Source: Paenibacillus etheri (GTDB lineage Bacteria > Bacillota > Bacilli > Paenibacillales > Paenibacillaceae). From it: 64,000 nucleotides of DNA. Of this stretch, positions 52,029 to 61,991 are shown in pieces. The notes under the pieces were generated by a model. The model ran no database searches. It worked only from the letters and a program-made list of their open reading frames with translations, and was not told where the DNA came from. Location: contig NZ_LCZJ02000033.1 of NCBI RefSeq assembly GCF_001012825.1, positions 363,785 through 427,784 on the forward strand. The letters run 5' to 3'. Every line of letters begins with the position of its first letter. Position 1 is the stretch's first letter. A program made the translations under genes and the position numbers.

Positions 52029-53690
52029 TTAAATAGAATAACTTGCTATCGCTTGATTGATCCGCTCTCTTGCCTCTAAGAGCCATGTTCCATGATCCCT
52101 CGGGTATACAGAGAAGGTCAATGCTGTACTCAGACCCTCTTCCATAATGGCTATCGTTGCTTTCTTGCCAATTTTCTGCTCAAGTAATTCTAGTGCGCGC
52201 AAATCCTGCAACCCTTCATATAGAACTTCCAATCGAATGGATTCAATCGGGCCTTCTTCCCCCGGATAGACCAAGTAGGCATCTCCTGAGGGAAATGCAT
52301 GCTCAGCGTCAGTCGTATGATAAGGGTCCAGTTGCTGATTCAATGAATATTGCGAGTACCAGAAGTTATAGCCCCAATGCAGGAAGCCCTGTAATCCGAA
52401 TTTATACAATTGAAATCCGATCATACGATTTCTAGCAGATGGCATATTGAAAAACCGGTTGGATACTTGTTCACCTTGAGCACAGCAATAGTACGTCCAA
52501 AGATCTGGAACCTGATGTTCTAAGAACGGTTCAATATGCGTATTCGCAGGAATCGGTCTTTTCACCAGGCCCTGTTCATACAACTTCAATTCGGACAAAG
52601 CGTCCATAATCGGATAACTTGATAAATGTTTATGAATGATCTCACTTGCAGCTCGGTACGATTCCAAATGTTCCTCTCCTGGTTCATCTGATATATGGAA
52701 CCAGCTTTGCTGATCTATTCCCTGCTCTTTCAAATATTGATCTAAGCAAGGTAAAAATTGATCCAAGAACCTATGGTATTCCGCCGAGGATGCGTCAGTA
52801 TCCCAGCCGAATAGTTGCTGATCCTCACCTTGAATGGTTACCATTATTTTCGGTGCACACTTTGCACCCCATTGAGTGAATAAATGAGAGAACTCAAAGT
52901 ATTTGAAGCCAAGTCGGCGGCACATCGATACCCAACGAGTAAGCAGATCAAATCCGAATTCATAACGATCTCCCGCTTTAGTCACGGATATCAATTGAAC
53001 AGTTGGACGTACTCCACCAATGGCTGTATCCAAAGGCGGTGTAAACAACGGAGTTAAGATCATGTTCATACCATGCTTAACCATCGTATCTGCATAACAT
53101 TCTATAAGGGCCCAATGCGCTTCACTAAATACTTCGACACCATACTTTGTAGCAAGACAATCCACATGGAACCATTCCGTATGAATTAACTGTTGCGGTG
53201 GTAGTGTTGCAGGGATGACGGTTAACTCGAATACATCCGATTCACCTAATATTTGCCCTTCAGATGATTGGAAGAGGACCTGAATAGAACGAAGCCCCGT
53301 ACTCATTGATTCATCCAAGGTTATCGTCACCCATAAAGATCGCCATTGTCCCGGGATCGATGAAATAGATTGTTGATCCAGCGTATACAATGGATCTGGG
53401 TATAATCCCGGCGTAGTTCTTAGCACATCGTCATCATGATTTTTGAAACAAGGCATTTCTGAGGGAACAAGTCCAACGGATCGTATACATATTAGATCTG
53501 GAAGAGATGACTTTATCTCTACATCAATATTCTTTAAAAGTGTATCTGAGGTATAAGCGACTTGGAACGAAAATGTTTCTCCAACAAGTGCGGTTGCACT
53601 GTGATAGGATTCATGATTCGGCACTTCATCAGCAAATACCTTAACCAACGAACTTAATAACATCGTCTGAAATGGCTGCGGAGCATTCAT
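52029..53690 (-). CDS. DUF4091 domain protein, putative glycoside hydrolase
   Basis: A 553-residue cytoplasmic protein. An N-terminal beta-sandwich (~residues 1-180) precedes a barrel-like central part (HTEWFHVDCLATKYGV, KYFEFSHLFTQWGAKC, WFHISDEPGEEHLE) and a C-terminal DUF4091 region (GFLHWGYNFWYSQY, FPSGDAYLVYPG). DUF4091 proteins resemble glycosidases but their substrate is unclear. ATG 53690 has GAGGTG upstream and overlaps the stop of the Gfo/Idh gene (ATGA). It lies between the dehydrogenase and the GH35 gene. Confidence 0.82.
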   Translation of the reverse strand: MNAPQPFQTMLLSSLVKVFADEVPNHESYHSATALVGETFSFQVAYTSDTLLKNIDVEIKSSLPDLICIRSVGLVPSEMPCFKNHDDDVLRTTPGLYPDPLYTLDQQSISSIPGQWRSLWVTITLDESMSTGLRSIQVLFQSSEGQILGESDVFELTVIPATLPPQQLIHTEWFHVDCLATKYGVEVFSEAHWALIECYADTMVKHGMNMILTPLFTPPLDTAIGGVRPTVQLISVTKAGDRYEFGFDLLTRWVSMCRRLGFKYFEFSHLFTQWGAKCAPKIMVTIQGEDQQLFGWDTDASSAEYHRFLDQFLPCLDQYLKEQGIDQQSWFHISDEPGEEHLESYRAASEIIHKHLSSYPIMDALSELKLYEQGLVKRPIPANTHIEPFLEHQVPDLWTYYCCAQGEQVSNRFFNMPSARNRMIGFQLYKFGLQGFLHWGYNFWYSQYSLNQQLDPYHTTDAEHAFPSGDAYLVYPGEEGPIESIRLEVLYEGLQDLRALELLEQKIGKKATIAIMEEGLSTALTFSVYPRDHGTWLLEARERINQAIASYSI

Positions 53691-54970
53691 CGTTGCTTCA
53701 CCTCTCCATCATTACAGACACTTTGTGCAAATTCTTTCAGAACAATACTGTTACCCTCGATGCGAGATTGCTCCGCTGCAAAAGCCATAAGGTGACTTTG
53801 AACGGAATGATTCGCTGATGTAAGGCCTTGAATCTTCCCTTCCGCTCGAACCAGCTTAACAAAATCTTTGATTAACCCCATATCGCCGCCGCCATGACCC
53901 ACATGACCACCTGCATTCTCGAACGAGATTCTCTCTACCTTACCGCTGCCAAAATGGATCACTTCAATTTCATTCTTCTCCATTGCACCGCGAATTTCTC
54001 CCGTGGTACCCATCAGCTTGAGGGTACGACTTACATCTTTGGTAAACGCACTCATTGTAAAAGCTATAGTTACGGAATTAGCGAATTCTAGATTTACCAC
54101 TTGATGGTCGACGACATCATTATCACAATGATAGACACATCGTCCATAAGGTCCTTCCTGAAGAGCATTCAGGCGGGCTTCATAGCTTGGATCATCACTA
54201 ATTGCCGATGTAGGCCAATCCGTATCCTCCGTCAAATATTGATTAGGAGCATAATAGAGACATTTATCTGCTGCTGGGCATCCATCTGTGCAACGTAGCG
54301 GGGCTCCTTCCGGTGCTTCACTAGATTTGAAATGGGACAGTGAGCCAAAGGAAGACACTCGAACACATTCTGAATCTGTCAACCAGGAAAGAATGTCCAG
54401 ATCATGACAGGACTTAGCGAGAATCATCGGACTGGACTCATCCTTTTTGCGCCAATTCCCTCTTACGAAGCTATGAGCTTGGTGCCAGTAACCCACGTTC
54501 TCATTATGTTGAATGGACATCAATTGTCCGATCGCACCACTTTCCAGCAGTTCCTTGATCGTAGAGAAGAAATTGGTATATCTCAATACATGGCATATCG
54601 AGAAGACACGATTCACTTTAGAGGCCATTTCCCCCATAAGTACACATTCCTTGGCATTAGGGGACATCGGCTTTTCTAATAGCACATGATACCCTGCCTC
54701 CAGAGCTTTCATTGTCGGCACATAATGCTGATTGTCTTGGGTACAGATAAATACCGCATCTGCTACTTTCGGGGAGGCAAAAAAATCATCCCAATGGGTA
54801 AAGCACACGTCATCAGCCAGCTCATGTCTTGCCTTAAATTTATTTCTCCGCTTCGCATTCGGCTCTGCAACAGCTACAACTTGAAGCCCATCCGGGTGCT
54901 GAATCGCATATTCTGAATAATTAATTCCTCGCAGGCCCGCTCCAATTAAAGCAACAGTAACTTTCTTCAT
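53687..54970 (-). CDS. Gfo/Idh/MocA family oxidoreductase
   Basis: A 427-residue NAD(P)-dependent sugar dehydrogenase. The Rossmann motif is VALIGAGLRGINYSE, then EKPMSPNAKECVLMGE, the family EKP motif with its catalytic Lys. A Cys-rich insert CTDGCPAADKC (and RCVYHC) near residue 240 could bind a metal. ATG 54970 is chosen for AGGAG nine bases upstream, over an earlier start at 54988. It overlaps the next gene. Probably oxidises a sugar or cyclitol from the transported substrate. Confidence 0.88.
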   Translation of the reverse strand: MKKVTVALIGAGLRGINYSEYAIQHPDGLQVVAVAEPNAKRRNKFKARHELADDVCFTHWDDFFASPKVADAVFICTQDNQHYVPTMKALEAGYHVLLEKPMSPNAKECVLMGEMASKVNRVFSICHVLRYTNFFSTIKELLESGAIGQLMSIQHNENVGYWHQAHSFVRGNWRKKDESSPMILAKSCHDLDILSWLTDSECVRVSSFGSLSHFKSSEAPEGAPLRCTDGCPAADKCLYYAPNQYLTEDTDWPTSAISDDPSYEARLNALQEGPYGRCVYHCDNDVVDHQVVNLEFANSVTIAFTMSAFTKDVSRTLKLMGTTGEIRGAMEKNEIEVIHFGSGKVERISFENAGGHVGHGGGDMGLIKDFVKLVRAEGKIQGLTSANHSVQSHLMAFAAEQSRIEGNSIVLKEFAQSVCNDGEVKQR

Positions 54971-55022
54971 CGCAATCTGCTCCTTCATATGAGACTTTAT
55001 GCTATGTCTTTACTCTATTTCT

Positions 55023-55916
55023 TTATTCTTTAACACTACCAACCGTCATTCCTTTTACGAAATACCTTTGTAAGAATGGATACACTACCATAATTGGCAA
55101 TGCGCCCATGAATATTTGCGCCGTTCGGATCGTCTTCTCACTCAGGTTCTCCATCACCTTGAGCTGCTCAATGGACATCGATGACATCTGGGCATTGATA
55201 GACATAATCAAGGTAGAAAGATAAGTCTGTAGTGGATAATGCTCAGGTGAATTCAGGTAAAGGATACCGTCAAACCAAGCGTTCCAATGCCCAACTATGG
55301 TGAATAACCCAATCGTTGCGATGGATGGAAGGGATATTGGTAAATAAATTTGCCAAAGTACTCTCCAATGTCCGGCACCATCAATCGTAGCCGCTTCATC
55401 CAATTCTCTTGGAATAGATCTGAAGAAGTTAAGCATCAGAACCATATTCCATACATTCAATGCACCTGGTAAGATAAGCGCCCAAATTGAATCGATTAAG
55501 CCTGTATTCTTCACTACGATATATGTCGGAATTAAGCCGCCTCCAAAAAACATCGTAATCGCGAATATCCATACATATACGGTTCTAAATTTAAACTGAT
55601 CATTCGACTTGGAAAGCGGAAAAGCAGTAATAAATACTAGAAACAAGTTAACTACTGAACCGAGCACTACTCGTTTTACGGAGACTCCCAAGGAACGAAA
55701 GAACTCTACCTTTTCTCCTAAATATACATAAGCATCCCAGGAAAAGCCGACGGGCCAAAGCTTCACCTCTCCAGCCATCGCAGCTGTATTCGAGCTAAGT
55801 GAGATGGAGAGCAAGTGTACAAATGGGATAATGCCGAGTATGGTAATGAAAGTTAACAACAGCGTATTGAACACGATAAATAACTTTCTGCTGGATGATT
55901 GTTTATGTAGCACCAT
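55023..55916 (-). CDS. Carbohydrate ABC transporter permease (LplC-like)
   Basis: A 297-residue, six-helix membrane protein of the MalG/LplC type. EAA-loop motif: ELDEAATIDGAGHWRVLWQIYLPISLPS. ATG 55916 follows AGGAGG. It lies next to the second permease gene (9 bases) and after the solute-binding protein in the leftward operon. Typical C-terminal end MTVGSVKE of this family. Confidence 0.93.
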   Translation of the reverse strand: MVLHKQSSSRKLFIVFNTLLLTFITILGIIPFVHLLSISLSSNTAAMAGEVKLWPVGFSWDAYVYLGEKVEFFRSLGVSVKRVVLGSVVNLFLVFITAFPLSKSNDQFKFRTVYVWIFAITMFFGGGLIPTYIVVKNTGLIDSIWALILPGALNVWNMVLMLNFFRSIPRELDEAATIDGAGHWRVLWQIYLPISLPSIATIGLFTIVGHWNAWFDGILYLNSPEHYPLQTYLSTLIMSINAQMSSMSIEQLKVMENLSEKTIRTAQIFMGALPIMVVYPFLQRYFVKGMTVGSVKE

Positions 55917-55925
55917 CTCCACCTC

Positions 55926-56816
55926 CTAGAATATGCGGTAATTGTTAAATTTGTAAGCTGCATAGTAAGTTGTTGATACCATAAATAAAGATATTATCGA
56001 TTTAAAGAGACCCACTGCTGCCGCAGGTCCAAATTGTTGGCTGAACATCCCCAATCGATAGACAAATGTATCTATTATATCTGCGCCTGCATATACAGTC
56101 GGGTTATACATAATCAATATCTGCTCAAAACCTGCGTTAAGAATACCACCGAGGCCTAATACACTAAGTAAAATAATAATCGGTGCTATACCTGGAAGCG
56201 TAATGTTAAGCATTTGCTTCCATTTCCCTGCACCATCAACCTCTGCCGCTTCATACAGCGTCGCATTAATTCCTGTGATGGCAGCAAGCATGATGATCAT
56301 ATTGTAGCCCATGCCTTTCCAGACATCCGAGCCAATGATAATCCCCCTGAACCAACCATTATCAAGCATGAACATGATAGGCTCTAAGCCCATAGAGGAA
56401 ATTAAACCATTAATAGGTCCATTCAGAGAGAATAATTCAATAATGACACCCCCTAGGACGGTCCATGAAAGGAAGAACGGGAGGAAAATGGCAGATTGAA
56501 TAAAACCTGCGAACCATTTCTTAGTAATCTCATTTAATAATAAAGCTAGAATGAGCGGGACAAGCAGAGACAATACCATTTTGATGATGGCTATGACTAG
56601 CGTATTCCAGAGTACTTGCTTGAAATCCGGTAAATTAAATACATAACGGAAGTTATCTAATCCTACAAAATCGGATTTAAAAAAACCGGATAATGGCTCA
56701 AACTGTTGAAACGCCATAACTAGGCCGGCCATCGGTCCGTAGGCATAAATCAGTGTAACAATCACACCCGGTATTAACATGATATGAAGCGGAAACTCTT
56801 TCTTCAGTGATTTCAT
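55926..56816 (-). CDS. Carbohydrate ABC transporter permease (LplB-like)
   Basis: A 296-residue, six-helix permease of the LplB/YteP type with the EAA loop (YEAAEVDGAGKWKQMLNITLP) and the N-terminal MKSLKKEF...LMIPGVIVTLIYAYGPMAGLVMAFQ. ATG 56816 has GGAGGG upstream. Together with the LplC-like gene it forms the transmembrane part. The ATPase is not in the window and is probably a shared MsmX-like subunit. Confidence 0.93.
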   Translation of the reverse strand: MKSLKKEFPLHIMLIPGVIVTLIYAYGPMAGLVMAFQQFEPLSGFFKSDFVGLDNFRYVFNLPDFKQVLWNTLVIAIIKMVLSLLVPLILALLLNEITKKWFAGFIQSAIFLPFFLSWTVLGGVIIELFSLNGPINGLISSMGLEPIMFMLDNGWFRGIIIGSDVWKGMGYNMIIMLAAITGINATLYEAAEVDGAGKWKQMLNITLPGIAPIIILLSVLGLGGILNAGFEQILIMYNPTVYAGADIIDTFVYRLGMFSQQFGPAAAVGLFKSIISLFMVSTTYYAAYKFNNYRIF

Positions 56817-56851
56817 AGTTGCCCTCCTCACCAACCTACTCATTTTAAAAA

Positions 56852-56888
56852 CGGGAGGTGAGCCGGTTCATCCGACTCACCTCACCCG
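56852..56888 (-). terminator. Hairpin between the solute-binding-protein and permease genes
   Basis: A stem GGGaGGTGAGcCGG / CCGaCTCACCtcaCCC reads leftward with TTTTT after it. As in other ABC operons it may be a partial terminator that keeps the binding protein more abundant than the permeases. Confidence 0.6.
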
Positions 56889-56906
56889 CTTTCTTGTTCC
56901 TATGAT

Positions 56907-58652
56907 TTATTTCGTAGCTTCCGTGCTATACCATTCATTGACCTCATCGATAATTTCATTACCGCCAAGTGCCTTCCAGCTATCCACGAATTTATCGAAA
57001 TCATCAAGAGAACCGCCCATGATAATCTTGGTAAAGGACTCTTGCATCAACTTATCCAGCTGACCGCCCTTTTCCACTACGGTTGGTGTAGGAAGACCGT
57101 AAAACTCGTTGTATACAAATTGTTGATTTTCTTTAATTTGTCGTGTTAAGCCCCAGCCACCGTCTTTTGCAGCCCGGCTATAATATTGACCCCAGTTTAC
57201 ACCTTTGGTAGCGTTAGATGTGTCGCCTGCCAGGAAGTCCTTAGTCGCTTTGAAAGTATCCGCAACGGTCTTATAATTTGCATCGTCTATTGTAATTTCA
57301 GTCTGATTAGCATCGAGCGCTTTGTTCACTTCGCTGTAAATCGTATCAATATCAACAGGGTTGGCAATCCGTGGGTTAAACCAATTGTATACATAGCCAT
57401 CTGCCGCTTTGTTCTTATCCTTGTATTTCTTATTACCAACTTCGATGTAGAAATTGAGCATCTTAATCGCTGCTTCTGGGTTCTTCATCTTTTTGTTCAC
57501 AACGAAAATTTTATTGCTGCGGATTTTTGGAACGAGTGATTTAGCTGGACCATCAATCCCTGGAAGTTGAATTGCAATCCAATCCGCCTTTGGATCTTTG
57601 TCTACGCTGGAGTTAAGCGGCCAGTTCGGATACCACCACTCTCCGTAGGAAATACCCACTTTACCTGCAGTCAGATCTTCTACAGCCTTATTCTCATCCT
57701 TTAGTGCAAACTCTTTATCAATAATTCCATCTTTATACCATGCTTGTAGCTTACCAAGTGCAGTCTTCACTTCAGGCTGAATCAAGCCCGGTAACAATTT
57801 GTCATCGCTGCCTTTAATCCAAGCCGATTGTTTATCACCAACGGAAGGATAAGCACCGAATCCATTAAAGAAACCTCTGACATCAAATCCCCAGAAGAAG
57901 AGATTCTTTTGTATGGCGATACCATAGGTGTCATTCTTACCATTCTGATCTGGATCACTATGTGTGAATGCTTGTGCAACTTTCTCAAGCTCATCGATCG
58001 TCTTTGGTGCCTGTAAACCAAGATTATTAAGCCAATCTTGACGAATCCATAGCAGCTGCGTGGATAAGAAGGGATCTTCAAATGCAGGAATACCTAATTG
58101 CTTACCCTCCGCACTGAACGTTTTCATCGCGAATCCACCATCTGAGTCCATATAAGCCTTAAGCGCTGGCGACGCATATTGTGCATAAGCATCTGTCAGA
58201 TCAGCAAGCATATCTTGCTTTTTAAGTTTCTCATAGTTCTTCTGATCAACTTCTATCACATCGGGTAGATCCCCCGATGCCATGGCAAGCGAGAACTTCT
58301 GCTCAAACTGGGCAGAGGGAACGGTCCATTTGTATTTCACTTCAATATTCATCATCTCTTTGAGATCTTTCAGATAGGCATTTTGTTCCGGTGTAATTCC
58401 GCTTGGAGTTCTTGGATCTTCTGGTGGATTATATCCGAGTATCTCCGTAACAGTAACGGTTTCCGGGTATTTTCCTAGTGGATCAGGTGCTGTGGCGCTG
58501 TTTGTGGCGCTGTCTGTCGCACTATTCGTAGTGTCTTCCTTAGGCGTAGATGGTGCATTCGCATTTCCATTTCCTTGACTTCCACATGCTGACAATAATG
58601 AAAGAATCATCGTTACTGACAAAATCATTTTCCATGGTCTCATTTTTTTCAT
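56907..58652 (-). CDS. Extracellular solute-binding lipoprotein (LplA-like)
   Basis: A 581-residue lipoprotein: MKKMRPWKMILSVTMILSLL then SACGS lipobox (lipidated Cys ~23), a Thr/Asn-rich linker, then the family 1 binding fold with YKWTVPSAQFEQKF and WIKGSDDKLLPGLIQP, like LplA/YtcQ of Paenibacillus. It binds an oligosaccharide at the cell surface for the permease pair. ATG 58652 has GGGGGGAAG upstream. It has its own cre-like site 77 bases upstream. Confidence 0.92.
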   Translation of the reverse strand: MKKMRPWKMILSVTMILSLLSACGSQGNGNANAPSTPKEDTTNSATDSATNSATAPDPLGKYPETVTVTEILGYNPPEDPRTPSGITPEQNAYLKDLKEMMNIEVKYKWTVPSAQFEQKFSLAMASGDLPDVIEVDQKNYEKLKKQDMLADLTDAYAQYASPALKAYMDSDGGFAMKTFSAEGKQLGIPAFEDPFLSTQLLWIRQDWLNNLGLQAPKTIDELEKVAQAFTHSDPDQNGKNDTYGIAIQKNLFFWGFDVRGFFNGFGAYPSVGDKQSAWIKGSDDKLLPGLIQPEVKTALGKLQAWYKDGIIDKEFALKDENKAVEDLTAGKVGISYGEWWYPNWPLNSSVDKDPKADWIAIQLPGIDGPAKSLVPKIRSNKIFVVNKKMKNPEAAIKMLNFYIEVGNKKYKDKNKAADGYVYNWFNPRIANPVDIDTIYSEVNKALDANQTEITIDDANYKTVADTFKATKDFLAGDTSNATKGVNWGQYYSRAAKDGGWGLTRQIKENQQFVYNEFYGLPTPTVVEKGGQLDKLMQESFTKIIMGGSLDDFDKFVDSWKALGGNEIIDEVNEWYSTEATK

Positions 58653-58728
58653 CTGAATGCTTCCCCCCCTTTGTTTGCTGCAATTCTTGTAGTTAATCAG
58701 TGTTCCTAGTTATTATTTTAGCCACACA

Positions 58729-58742
58729 GGAAACCGCTTTCA
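58729..58742 (-). promoter_or_regulatory. cre (CcpA-binding) site upstream of the binding-protein gene
   Basis: Read leftward TGAAAGCGGTTTCC matches the cre consensus TGWAANCGNTNWCA at 13 of 14 positions. It lies between the YesN gene and the SBP gene, so CcpA-mediated glucose repression is likely. Predicted only. Confidence 0.7.
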
Positions 58743-58778
58743 ATTTCACTTTTTTTACATCACTTTCACTTTATTTAC

Positions 58779-60125
58779 TCATTTTGAATTTCGATATTCC
58801 TGTGGAGATAAGCCCATCTTCCGTTTGAAGAATGTTGTAAAGTAGGATGGTGATTCAAAACCGACCCGGATGGCGATTTCATTTAATTTTAGAGTTGTAT
58901 TCTTCATCAGCTGCAGAGCAACATGCAGTTTCGTCGACTGAATATACTCTAATAAATTTTGACCTGTCGTCTGTTTATAATAACGAGATAAATAGGACGG
59001 ATTAAGATGCACCTCTGCAGCGATTGAGGTAAGCGATATATCTCCAGATAGGTTCTCCTGCACAAATTGGTGAATTTGTTCGATGATTAGCGTCTTGAAA
59101 TCTTCCTGCTCGATTCCTCCAGCTTTGTACATCGTATCCTCAAGTTGACTTAGCTTCTCAAGGTCTAAGATAAGCATGTGCTGACCTAATAAAGCTCTCT
59201 TAAGAATCATAGAGCGTACTGCTTCAACTTGAAGATGGATCGATTCCCAATGGTTAAGTAAATCCCCCGATATTCCGAATGAAACGCAGGCACTTAGCAG
59301 CTCATCACACTCATTCTGTACAGGCTCTAATATCCCTCTCATATAAGCAACGATTCCAGGCCAATTCACCCCTTGATCTGGATAGCCACTACGAAAGCGA
59401 TTCAGCAATCCTTCATCTGGTTGAAGCAGCCATATGAATACACGATCATCATAAATCACTTCTTCACATGCAATAGATGCAGGCAGGTGATCATGGAAAA
59501 TACGCTGAACAGACGGAGGCATTTTAAATTTAGGATCATCTAATCGATCCAAGATACCAACAAGAAAGAACGAAGGACGATCTAATGCAATGCCAAACTC
59601 TACATCCTTGTAACGTACATTATTGAGTATAGAAGTAATAGACTCCCCGCTCAGCACCCGCTCCATCAGCTCTCTCTTTAGGAAGGAAGTTGCGATTTGA
59701 TGGTGCACTTGTGCCTTCTCCAATTGAAGTCTGCGACGGTTCTCCTCGTCTAGCTTGTCGACTGCTGCCTTCACAGCTTGGAAAATAGGTTCAATTCCTT
59801 CCGTTTTCAGAATGTAATTGTCCACATTCTTACGAATCGCTTCGTATACATAATCAAATTCACTGTATCCTGTAAGGAAAATCACTCGGCATAATGGCCA
59901 ATAATAGACGATTTCGTCCACGAGCTGGAGACCATTCTTCTGAGGCATACGAATATCGCTAACCAAAATATCCAGTTTCGTTTTCTTAGCAATTTCAAGA
60001 GCTTCGCTTGAGGAGTAAGCTTTTCGTATATCCAGTTCAAATTCCGAGTTATCCTGAAACAGTTGGACTAATCCATTCACAATCACAGGCTCGTCATCTA
60101 CGATTAGTAATCTATACATAATCAC
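58779..60125 (-). CDS. AraC-type response regulator (YesN-like)
   Basis: A 448-residue protein: receiver domain (LLIVDDEPVIVNGLVQLF, LVSDIRMPQKNG with phosphoacceptor Asp, IFLTGYSEF), a middle region and a C-terminal AraC helix-turn-helix pair (LNPSYLSRYYKQTTGQNLLE, KLNEIAIRVGFESPSYFTTF). It overlaps the kinase gene (ATGA at 60122-60125). It should activate the downstream transport and hydrolase genes when the kinase senses a sugar signal. Confidence 0.93.
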   Translation of the reverse strand: MIMYRLLIVDDEPVIVNGLVQLFQDNSEFELDIRKAYSSSEALEIAKKTKLDILVSDIRMPQKNGLQLVDEIVYYWPLCRVIFLTGYSEFDYVYEAIRKNVDNYILKTEGIEPIFQAVKAAVDKLDEENRRRLQLEKAQVHHQIATSFLKRELMERVLSGESITSILNNVRYKDVEFGIALDRPSFFLVGILDRLDDPKFKMPPSVQRIFHDHLPASIACEEVIYDDRVFIWLLQPDEGLLNRFRSGYPDQGVNWPGIVAYMRGILEPVQNECDELLSACVSFGISGDLLNHWESIHLQVEAVRSMILKRALLGQHMLILDLEKLSQLEDTMYKAGGIEQEDFKTLIIEQIHQFVQENLSGDISLTSIAAEVHLNPSYLSRYYKQTTGQNLLEYIQSTKLHVALQLMKNTTLKLNEIAIRVGFESPSYFTTFFKRKMGLSPQEYRNSK

Positions 60126-61861
60126 ACTTCCTTACTCTCGTATTTAACTATCAGTTCTGCCCTCAATCCTCCGTATTTGCTGCGAGAGACAAACAAGCCA
60201 CTATCTGGGCCGTACTTCAATTGGAGTCTATTATTAACGTTGATTAATCCCGTCTTCTCGACTTGTTTCAGACCCATCGCAAGTTTCTTCTGCAAGTACT
60301 CTATGTCCTCATCTTTTAAAAGAATGCCGTTATCTTCAATCGTGATAATTACTATTCCCTCTTCGCATTCGGCACCAATATAGACAACCCCCTGTCGGGA
60401 GTCGTCTTCGAAAGCATGCTCGAACACATTCTCAACAACCGGCTGAATAATCAGCCTCGGTACTAAAATCGCATTCGCCAAAACGGGTATTTCTTCATAT
60501 TCGAAAGAAATACGATTTGAGAAGCGAATACACTGAATTTCACAATAATCAAGCGCATGCTGATACTCCTTAAAGAAAGGCACTTCGTCCGATCCACTTC
60601 TCGTGATGTATTGGTAGTAGCTCCCTAGCTTTTGTGAGAGCTCAGCCGCACTATCGGAATCTCCTACTTTACACATCATGTAAATATTAAAGAAGCTGTT
60701 ATAGAGAAAATGCGGATTAATCTGTGACTGCAATTGCTTCAACTGCGAATGCTGTAGGGCAATCTTCTGTTCATAATTCTCCTCAATAGAACGCTTAAGT
60801 CTAGAAGCCATGCGATTAAAACTATTAAATATATAGTAAAACTCATCTTTGGTCTTTGACTCGATGACTAAATCAAGATTATCCGTTTCTACCATACGGA
60901 ATGTCTTAACCAATTTGGATAAGGGCCTATGAATCATTAGATTTACCGAATAAGAATAAAGTATCATTACCACAATAGCGATGACGAAAGAGACATATAG
61001 TAGTGTATTGAATTGGCTTAAGGGCCTTGTGATTTCATTCTGATTCACGTACATAATCAAGGATAGATTTAAAGAACTGATAAAGTTATGGGCAATAAAG
61101 TAACTTTTACCGTTCACCTTGTTTATTTCTGGGATATCTGAATTAAACTGATCCTGTTTGGTGATGAGCCTAAGGACCTCAGTAGATACTAACTGATCGT
61201 CTGTAGTAGATAGAATATTGCCCAGCTCATTACTTCCCAGAAATACCTCTGATTCTTGATATAAGGTTGCGATTTGATTTAGTGCCTCCAATAGCTTACC
61301 TTTTGAGATTTCAATATACGACCAAAGCTCCGCATTATCTCCTGTTTCTATAAGGAAAATCTCATCACCGATCCGATAGAATGAAGGCTTCTGCTTAACG
61401 TTAAGTAATGAGGAAATTTTTTCGTACTCCATATTAGGAATAGACGTGATCCCCGTCTTACCAGAGATCGTTTTGCCCAGAGACTTAACATATACCCCGG
61501 CGTTAACCACATATTCGCTTGAGGCAATGATCCGATTCAATAGATCTTCAGCATTACCGATTAATTCTACTTCTTCATATTTTTCTAAGCTTTCGCCTCG
61601 GAAACTAAGCTTCTGTATGTTTTTATCTTCTTGAAATTGTAATTGTTGATTGCGGATGAAATATATCTCTTTATCCAGTTGCTTGGAATAGAATGACGCC
61701 CCAGCCAGGGATGAGTCCAAAATCGCATTTTTGGTGAATGACATCCCCTTATAATTCACCCAAATATTCATCGATATGAGCGGAATCAGAAAGACGATAA
61801 ATACGATGACAACTTTCTGATAGACGAACCATTTTACTTTTCCCGTAGCCAGCAGCTTCAT
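60122..61861 (-). CDS. Sensor histidine kinase (YesM-like)
   Basis: A 579-residue kinase. It has an N-terminal membrane helix, a ~240-residue extracellular sensor domain, a second helix near residue 285, HAMP (SKLVKTFRMVETDNLDLVIE), a His_kinase phosphoacceptor region with QLKQLQSQINPHFLYNSFFN, and an HATPase with IIQPVVENVFEHAFE and TGLINVNNRLQLKYG. GGAGG precedes ATG 61861. It forms a two-component pair with the overlapping YesN gene. Confidence 0.93.
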   Translation of the reverse strand: MKLLATGKVKWFVYQKVVIVFIVFLIPLISMNIWVNYKGMSFTKNAILDSSLAGASFYSKQLDKEIYFIRNQQLQFQEDKNIQKLSFRGESLEKYEEVELIGNAEDLLNRIIASSEYVVNAGVYVKSLGKTISGKTGITSIPNMEYEKISSLLNVKQKPSFYRIGDEIFLIETGDNAELWSYIEISKGKLLEALNQIATLYQESEVFLGSNELGNILSTTDDQLVSTEVLRLITKQDQFNSDIPEINKVNGKSYFIAHNFISSLNLSLIMYVNQNEITRPLSQFNTLLYVSFVIAIVVMILYSYSVNLMIHRPLSKLVKTFRMVETDNLDLVIESKTKDEFYYIFNSFNRMASRLKRSIEENYEQKIALQHSQLKQLQSQINPHFLYNSFFNIYMMCKVGDSDSAAELSQKLGSYYQYITRSGSDEVPFFKEYQHALDYCEIQCIRFSNRISFEYEEIPVLANAILVPRLIIQPVVENVFEHAFEDDSRQGVVYIGAECEEGIVIITIEDNGILLKDEDIEYLQKKLAMGLKQVEKTGLINVNNRLQLKYGPDSGLFVSRSKYGGLRAELIVKYESKEV

Positions 61862-61903
61862 TCTCTACCTCCGTATCTACTCATTTTGAGCACTTAAAGC
61901 TAT

Positions 61904-61952
61904 AAAAAAGACCCGTAAAGTAGTCCTTTCCTCAAGGGAGGATTTTACGGGT
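61904..61952 (-). terminator. Terminator after the MBL hydrolase gene
   Basis: ACCCGTAAA pairs with TTTACGGGT with an inner TCCT/AGGA-rich loop. Read leftward it ends in TTTTTT. It separates the MBL gene from the YesM gene, so the latter has its own promoter. Confidence 0.7.
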
Positions 61953-61991
61953 AATGACTATTCTTTTAATTATAGATAGACCATCTTCATG